Source: Hyphomicrobiales bacterium | Lineage (GTDB): Bacteria > Pseudomonadota > Alphaproteobacteria > Rhizobiales > Devosiaceae | Length of the DNA: 38,797 nucleotides | Assembly: GCA_004144345.1 (NCBI GenBank) | Contig: SEEL01000035.1 | Location: 1-38,797 of the forward strand | Direction: 5' to 3' | Shown here: positions 34,424 through 38,797 of the stretch, piece by piece | Numbering within the stretch: position 1 is the first letter of the stretch | Layout: every line of letters starts with the position of its first letter | Translations under genes and position numbers: made by a program | The notes under the pieces: model-generated | Databases searched by the model: none | Seen by the model: only the letters and a program-made list of their open reading frames with translations | What the model was told of the DNA's origin: nothing

Positions 34424-36601
34424 TTAGGTCTCGATCCACACCGGCACCGACTTGAACGCCGGTGTCTTGCTGCGCGCGTCGACGGCCGTGCCGCACAGCA
34501 CATTGGCCTCGGGGTAATAGGCCATGGCCGAGCCGCGCGGCAGATCGAACGCGGTGGCGACGCCCGCCATCCTGCCCTGGTCCGAGGCGATGGTGATGCG
34601 GTCGCCATCGAGCACGCCGGCCGCGCTCATATCGGCGCGGTTGAGGAAGATCGCGTCGCGCGGCGCCTTGTTGCGATAGGAATCGCGCTCCTCATAGATG
34701 ATCGAGTTGAACTGCCCCTCCGAGCGCACCGTCGCCAGCGTCAGCTTCTGCCGGTCGATGGCGGGAATGGGCACCACGACAAAATGCGCCTTGCCGTCGG
34801 GCGTGCCGAACTCGGGCTTGTGCAGCACGCGATGGCGGATGTGGAACTCCTGCTTCGCCAAATCGATATCGGCCAGCTGCTCAAGCCCCGGCACCACCGC
34901 GGCGATCACCTGGCGGACTTCGCGATGCTCCTTGAACTTCTCGAACGGGATCGGACTATCAGGCATCAGCCGCTGCGCGAGGTCAGAGAGGATCACCGTC
35001 TCCGGCCGCACATTGTCGAGTCTGTCGATCCCCCCGTCCGACAGGCGCACGAAGTTGAACATCGATTCCTGCGTCGTCGGCGACCATTCCTCGTCCCGCG
35101 CCGTCACCGGCAGGATCAGCGCCTCGCCCTCCCCGAGCCCGTGCACATGGCCGCGGTTGAGCGTCGTGGTGAGGAACAGCTTGAAGCCGATCGCCGCCAT
35201 GGCGCGCGTCGAGAAGTCCGTGTCCGGCGTCGCGCCCCAGAGGTTGCCACCCATGATCACGGCCGCATCGATGTCGCCGCGTTCCGCCGCCTTGAGCCCG
35301 GCCATCGTATCGACGCCCTTGTCGCGCGGCAGCGTGATGCCGAAGGCCTGCTCCATCGCCGCGAACACTTCCGCCGACACCACCGGCTTGACGCCGATCG
35401 TGCCGATGCCCTGCACATTGGAATGGCCGCGCAGCGGCAGCAGGCCGGCGAACGGCCGGCCGATCATGCCGCGCAGCAGCGCCAGATTGGCGATGGCCTC
35501 GACATTAGCGGTGCCGTGGAGATGATGCGTCATCCCCATGCCCCAGGCGAACACGACATTCTTGCGCTTGGCATAGATGCGTGCGACACGGAAAATGTCG
35601 TCGCGCTCGATGCCGCAGGCGGCCGAGATTTCCTCCCAGCTCAGCGCCTCGAGATCGGCGCGGAAGGTGTCGAACGCCACCGCGTGGGCAGCGAGAAACG
35701 CGCTATCCTCCGCACCCAGTTCCAGCACGGCCTTGGCCAGCCCCTTGAACAGCGCGATATCGGTGCCGGTGCGCGGCTGCAGATAGTCCGACGCAATCTC
35801 GTCGCCGCCGCGCAGCATCGAGCCCGGGCTCTTGGGCACGGCGAAGCGGACGAGGCCCGGCTCCTTGGCCGGATTGATCACCACCACATCGCCGCCCGCA
35901 TCGCGGCAATGCTTCAGCATGTGGATGAAGCGTGGATGGTTGGACGACGGATTGGCGCCGATGACGAAGATCAGATCGGCGCCGGTGAGGTCGTTGAGCT
36001 CGACCGTCGCCGTGCCCTTGCCGATGGTGGTCGCCAGCCCCTCGCTCGTCGCCTGGTGGCAGTAATAGGAGCAATTGTTGACATTGTTGGTGCCCCAGGC
36101 CCGCGCCATCAGCTGGAACACGAAGCCCGCCTCGTTCGACGAGCGGCCGGAGGAATAAAAGAACGTTCTGTTCGGCGTGAGCGGCTTCAGCTTTTCTGCC
36201 GCGTGATCGAGCGCCCAGTCCCAGCTGACCGGCAGATAATGCGTGCTGCGCGGTCCCTTGTAGAGCGGCGTGTTCAGCCGGCCGAGCTTTTCCATCTCGC
36301 GGCCGCTGAGCCGCGACAGTTCGCCGATCGAATGGTGGAAGGCCTCATGCGGAATGCCCGGCTGGATATCGGTCGATTGCGCCTGCACCGATTTGTTGCA
36401 GACCGACGGAAACTCGCCCAGCTCATTGGTCATGCCGCCCAGTTGCCCGCCCATGCCATAGGCGCAGGCCTTGCAGGTGTTGCGCGCCGTCAGCGCCTTG
36501 GCCGATTTGCCCACGCCCATCTTGAGGATGGTGTCGGCGGCATAAAGCAGCTTCCTTGCCCCGCCCCCAACCACCCGCGGCCGCTGATCGTCGATCGTCA
36601 T
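34424..36601 (-). CDS. FdhF/YdeP-family molybdopterin oxidoreductase
   Basis: A 725-residue oxidoreductase with a bis-molybdopterin-guanine-dinucleotide fold (TIGR01701-type formate dehydrogenase alpha-like). It has CKACAYGMGGQLGGMTNELG near residue 43, then NCSYYCHQATSEGLATTIGKG near residue 175, with a Cys at the position of the Mo ligand (no in-frame TGA, so not selenocysteine), and GANPSSNHPRF. YdeP of E. coli is the best-known relative. No fdhD gene for Mo sulfuration and no electron-transfer subunits are adjacent. Substrate unknown; formate is only a family guess. A hairpin (CTCCGA-gag-TCGGAG, 36610-36624) precedes the gene. Confidence 0.88.
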   Translation of the reverse strand: MTIDDQRPRVVGGGARKLLYAADTILKMGVGKSAKALTARNTCKACAYGMGGQLGGMTNELGEFPSVCNKSVQAQSTDIQPGIPHEAFHHSIGELSRLSGREMEKLGRLNTPLYKGPRSTHYLPVSWDWALDHAAEKLKPLTPNRTFFYSSGRSSNEAGFVFQLMARAWGTNNVNNCSYYCHQATSEGLATTIGKGTATVELNDLTGADLIFVIGANPSSNHPRFIHMLKHCRDAGGDVVVINPAKEPGLVRFAVPKSPGSMLRGGDEIASDYLQPRTGTDIALFKGLAKAVLELGAEDSAFLAAHAVAFDTFRADLEALSWEEISAACGIERDDIFRVARIYAKRKNVVFAWGMGMTHHLHGTANVEAIANLALLRGMIGRPFAGLLPLRGHSNVQGIGTIGVKPVVSAEVFAAMEQAFGITLPRDKGVDTMAGLKAAERGDIDAAVIMGGNLWGATPDTDFSTRAMAAIGFKLFLTTTLNRGHVHGLGEGEALILPVTARDEEWSPTTQESMFNFVRLSDGGIDRLDNVRPETVILSDLAQRLMPDSPIPFEKFKEHREVRQVIAAVVPGLEQLADIDLAKQEFHIRHRVLHKPEFGTPDGKAHFVVVPIPAIDRQKLTLATVRSEGQFNSIIYEERDSYRNKAPRDAIFLNRADMSAAGVLDGDRITIASDQGRMAGVATAFDLPRGSAMAYYPEANVLCGTAVDARSKTPAFKSVPVWIET

Positions 36602-36736
36602 TCAATGCACTCCGAGAGTCGGAGCTTAGCCGAGACTTCGTCTCACGTAACTAGCAGTCGGGACTCCCGCGGTTGGCCAAACGGCTGCCGCGCGCCCCGC
36701 GCGCGTAACCGCCTGGTCCAGAGCACCAGGAGAGAG

Positions 36737-36771
36737 AGAAGGCGCGGATCGGGGCAAGATCCGCGCCTTCT
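36737..36771 (-). terminator. Strong hairpin terminator of LDLGG-repeat gene
   Basis: A perfect 14-bp stem, AGAAGGCGCGGATC (36737-36750) with GATCCGCGCCTTCT (36758-36771), 42 bp beyond the stop of the LDLGG-repeat gene. On the - strand it is followed by CTCTCTCC. It is long and stable, with only a short pyrimidine tract. Confidence 0.7.
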
Positions 36772-36812
36772 GGCCATCTACGCTGGGGAGGAAATCCGGG
36801 CCGGGGGGAGGC

Positions 36813-38105
36813 CTAGATCACGTAGACGATAAGCACGCTGCCATCATGGTCGGCAGCGATGACGTCGCTGGGGCTATAACCCTGCGACTGGAGGGCCGCG
36901 CTCACCTTGGCCTGCGCCGCGAGGAAAGCCTGGAGCCGCGCGATGTTCGCATCGCCGCCCACGCTCATCGCGACCTTTTCCATTTGGCCTTCGCACAGGT
37001 CGACCTTCACCACCTTGAGCTGGCTGGCACTGGCCCAACTGTTGAAGGTCGCGCGGCTGTAATTGTGGCGGTTGACCAGCTGCTTCAGCTCATTGGCGCT
37101 GAGCGACAGGCAGGCATCGTCACCGGCCGCCGCGATCAGGCTCCCGCCCGACCCGCCATTGCCGCCACCACCGCCATTGCCGCCGTTACCACCATTGCCA
37201 CCGCCGCCAGTACCACCGCCGCCGGCGCCACCGCTGCCGCCGCCGATGGCCACGTTCACGTCAGTGCCGCCAAGCAGTCCCGTACCAAGCAGGCCGCCAT
37301 TGCCGGTGCCGATGTTTATATCGGCGATGGAGTCGCCATTGAGGACATCGGCACTGATGTCGGTGCCGAGTACATTGGCCGCCACCAGCTCGTCGGTCCC
37401 GCCCAGATCGAGCAGGCCGCCATTGCCGAGATCGAGCAGATCGTCGGTGCTGCCCAGATTGAGCAGCGCTTCATTATCATCGGCGCCCAGATTGAGCAGC
37501 GGATCGGTGCCGTCGAGATCGATCAGCCGGCCGGCGCCGATGCCACCGGTGCTGCTGAGGTCAATCACATCGTCGTCACCGAGCAGCGCCAGATCGACCG
37601 CGCCATCGCCGAGATCGAGGAAGCCGGCGCCCAGATCGAGCAGGCCGCCCTCGCCGCCGAGGTCGAGCACATTGCCGGTGCCACCGAGGTCCAGCAGGTC
37701 ACCGCTGCCACCCAGATTGAGCAGCGCCGCATCGTCGTCGTTACCGAGATTGAGCAGCGGGCCATTGCCATCGAGATCGATCAGCCCGTTCGTGCCGCCG
37801 AGATCGAGCACATTGCCGGTGCCGCCCAGATCGAGCAGGCCGCCCTCCCCGCCACCACTGCCGAGCACATTGCTCAGATTGACGGTCACGCCGCCATCGA
37901 CGCTGGCGCCGTCATCCTCGCCGCCCGACCCGCCGAGCAGATTGCCGGTGTCGATGCCGAGCGTGGCGTCCGCATTATTGTCGTTGCCGAGATCGATCAG
38001 CGGACCGCTGCCGCCGCCGAGATTGAGCGACAGCGCGCTTGCGGGCAAAACACCGACCGCCGTCGTCAGCAGCACAATCGCTGAAAGTTTGAGATACTTC
38101 CTCAC
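36813..38105 (-). CDS. Secreted LDLGG-repeat protein with Gly-rich linker and C-terminal domain
   Basis: A 430-residue exported protein. The signal peptide covers residues 1-25 (MRKYLKLSAIVLLTTAVGVLPASA). Residues about 25-240 are imperfect repeats of roughly 9-12 residues around LLDLGG, LIDLDG and LLNLG, alternating with Asp/Asn/Gly turns. This pattern suits a beta-solenoid, perhaps binding calcium. A poly-Gly/Asn linker follows (near 285-325). The last ~100 residues form a globular domain with two Cys (DDACLSLS, VDLCEGQM) ending DVIAADHDGSVLIVYVI, which resembles the end of the next protein. I do not recognise the family. Adhesin or surface matrix role is possible. Confidence 0.72.
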   Translation of the reverse strand: MRKYLKLSAIVLLTTAVGVLPASALSLNLGGGSGPLIDLGNDNNADATLGIDTGNLLGGSGGEDDGASVDGGVTVNLSNVLGSGGGEGGLLDLGGTGNVLDLGGTNGLIDLDGNGPLLNLGNDDDAALLNLGGSGDLLDLGGTGNVLDLGGEGGLLDLGAGFLDLGDGAVDLALLGDDDVIDLSSTGGIGAGRLIDLDGTDPLLNLGADDNEALLNLGSTDDLLDLGNGGLLDLGGTDELVAANVLGTDISADVLNGDSIADINIGTGNGGLLGTGLLGGTDVNVAIGGGSGGAGGGGTGGGGNGGNGGNGGGGGNGGSGGSLIAAAGDDACLSLSANELKQLVNRHNYSRATFNSWASASQLKVVKVDLCEGQMEKVAMSVGGDANIARLQAFLAAQAKVSAALQSQGYSPSDVIAADHDGSVLIVYVI

Positions 38106-38241
38106 TTGCTTCTCCTACCAACGGGAGCCGCTTCGGGAGCGTCGACGCATACGCACCGCGCAGAGCGGCGATGAGAGGCAAAGATGTGGGGTGATGTTTC
38201 GTTTCAGCGCCGCTGGCGCCTTGGTTGTGCAGTCACCAACA

Positions 38242-38265
38242 GGAAGGACTCAATTGAGTCCTTCC
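38242..38265. terminator. 24-bp perfect palindrome
   Basis: GGAAGGACTCAA followed by its exact reverse complement, with no loop. It lies downstream of the Gly-rich gene (stop 38317) and upstream of the LDLGG gene (start 38105). It could be a terminator of the Gly-rich gene (weak T tract) or an operator for the LDLGG gene. Confidence 0.5.
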
Positions 38266-38316
38266 GTTATGTCGTTACGTTCCAGTGCAGTCAGCACTAA
38301 TACGTAGTTCTACGAA

Positions 38317-38797
38317 TCACAGCAGATAGAGCACCGGCCGCCCGTTCTTGTCGATGTCGATGCCGATCACGCGGTTCATGTTGCTGAAGTTCAGTGCCGT
38401 CACCTGATTGCGGCAATTGGCGAGCAGTTCGCGCAGCGCATAGATGTCGTAGGAGTGGTTGGCGAGCGCCTGCTGCAGCGTGCTCCATTCGCTCTTCTTG
38501 ATCACCCAGTTCGCGGCATCGGCAATCGCGAAATTGTTGAGGCACACCGCCCTGCCGTTCGACAACTGCAGATAGTCGCGCTCGGCGAGCATGCGCAGCA
38601 GCGTACGTAGCCGGCTCGAAATGCCGTCCGGGATCACGAAGCTGCCGCCGCCGCCATTGGCGCCATAGCCGCCACCGCCGCCCGGACCACCGGGACCGCC
38701 CGGCCCACCAGGGCCACCGGGGCCACCATTGCCACCGCCGCCCCCGGTGCCACCACCGCCGCCACCAGTCCCACCGCCGCCCGAGCTGCCGCCCAAT
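38317..38797 (-). CDS. Gly-rich secreted-type protein, N-terminus beyond the window
   Basis: The C-terminal 159 residues of a protein whose start lies to the right of the window. It begins in a Gly-rich linker with GGTGGGGGN and collagen-like GGPGGPGGP runs, then YGANGGGGS. A domain of about 100 residues follows with Cys in GRAVCLNNF and ANCRNQV; its end VIGIDIDKNGRPVLYLL matches the LDLGG protein's ending (VIAADHDGSVLIVYVI). The two are paralogues in layout: Gly-rich repeat plus the same C-terminal domain. A signal peptide is expected but not visible. Confidence 0.65.
   Translation of the reverse strand, partial: LGGSSGGGGTGGGGGGTGGGGGNGGPGGPGGPGGPGGPGGGGGYGANGGGGSFVIPDGISSRLRTLLRMLAERDYLQLSNGRAVCLNNFAIADAANWVIKKSEWSTLQQALANHSYDIYALRELLANCRNQVTALNFSNMNRVIGIDIDKNGRPVLYLL

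Noticed and set aside
34424-36601. Selenocysteine formate dehydrogenase
   Set aside because: The Mo-ligand position is a Cys codon and there is no in-frame TGA.
34784-36832. 682-codon open frame opposite the molybdopterin oxidoreductase
   Set aside because: Antisense shadow; composition is typical of reversed high-GC coding.
37100-38040. Tandem DNA repeat or minisatellite
   Set aside because: Periodicity follows in-frame LDLGG protein repeats with synonymous variation, so it is coding.

Overview
The window is 38.8 kb of high-GC, gene-dense bacterial chromosome, most likely from an alphaproteobacterium of the Hyphomicrobiales (Devosia-like). This is inferred from a DUF2336 protein, a small Fis-type HTH protein, the BrnT/BrnA arrangement and a Host_attach protein. 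No rRNA, tRNA, CRISPR array, IS element or replication origin was seen. Most genes are ordinary chromosomal ones; accessory patches lie between them.

Layout. 1-150: REP-like inverted palindromes, then a DUF559 gene. 559-5080: DUF2336 protein, then katG and oxyR, which are divergent and share a 95-bp promoter region (peroxide defence). 5077-7211: MOSC protein and RarD-like permease (overlapping), Host_attach protein. 7245-10734: a three-gene envelope cluster made of a membrane-anchored TIR protein, a periplasmic ClpP-like serine hydrolase, and a small secreted protein that duplicates the hydrolase's C-terminal domain. 10853-16870: alpha/beta hydrolase, LLM flavin oxidoreductase, alditol-oxidase-like enzyme, HerA-like ATPase, DUF998-type membrane protein, Fis-type HTH protein. 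16871-18660: an AT-richer island with a RelE-like toxin remnant, an endonuclease/exonuclease/phosphatase (EEP) gene without a normal start codon, and a small overlapping partner gene. 18778-25117: EamA transporter, secreted unknown protein, EttA, WD40-like propeller protein, and a NarL-type two-component pair.

25368-27436: a tandem cluster of four secreted proteins made almost entirely of Asn/Gly repeats, with a decayed fifth copy. 27474-30607: ketopantoate-reductase-like enzyme, RsmB, and an AT-richer unknown gene. 30834-33122: membrane protein plus XRE regulator pair, MDR oxidoreductase, periplasmic Cu/Zn SodC. 33130-34403: DUF2461-type gene coupled to a BrnT/BrnA toxin-antitoxin pair with a clear promoter. 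34424-36601: YdeP/FdhF-like molybdopterin oxidoreductase. 36813-38797: two secreted repeat/Gly-rich proteins that share a C-terminal domain; the second runs off the window.

The strongest candidates for undescribed biology are (i) the Asn/Gly-repeat secretome at 25.4-27.4 kb, (ii) the paired LDLGG-repeat and Gly-rich secreted proteins at 36.8-38.8 kb, and (iii) the TIR / ClpP-like hydrolase / duplicated-domain cluster at 7.2-10.7 kb. Functions for all three are inference. Every family assignment was made by reading motifs, with no database search.
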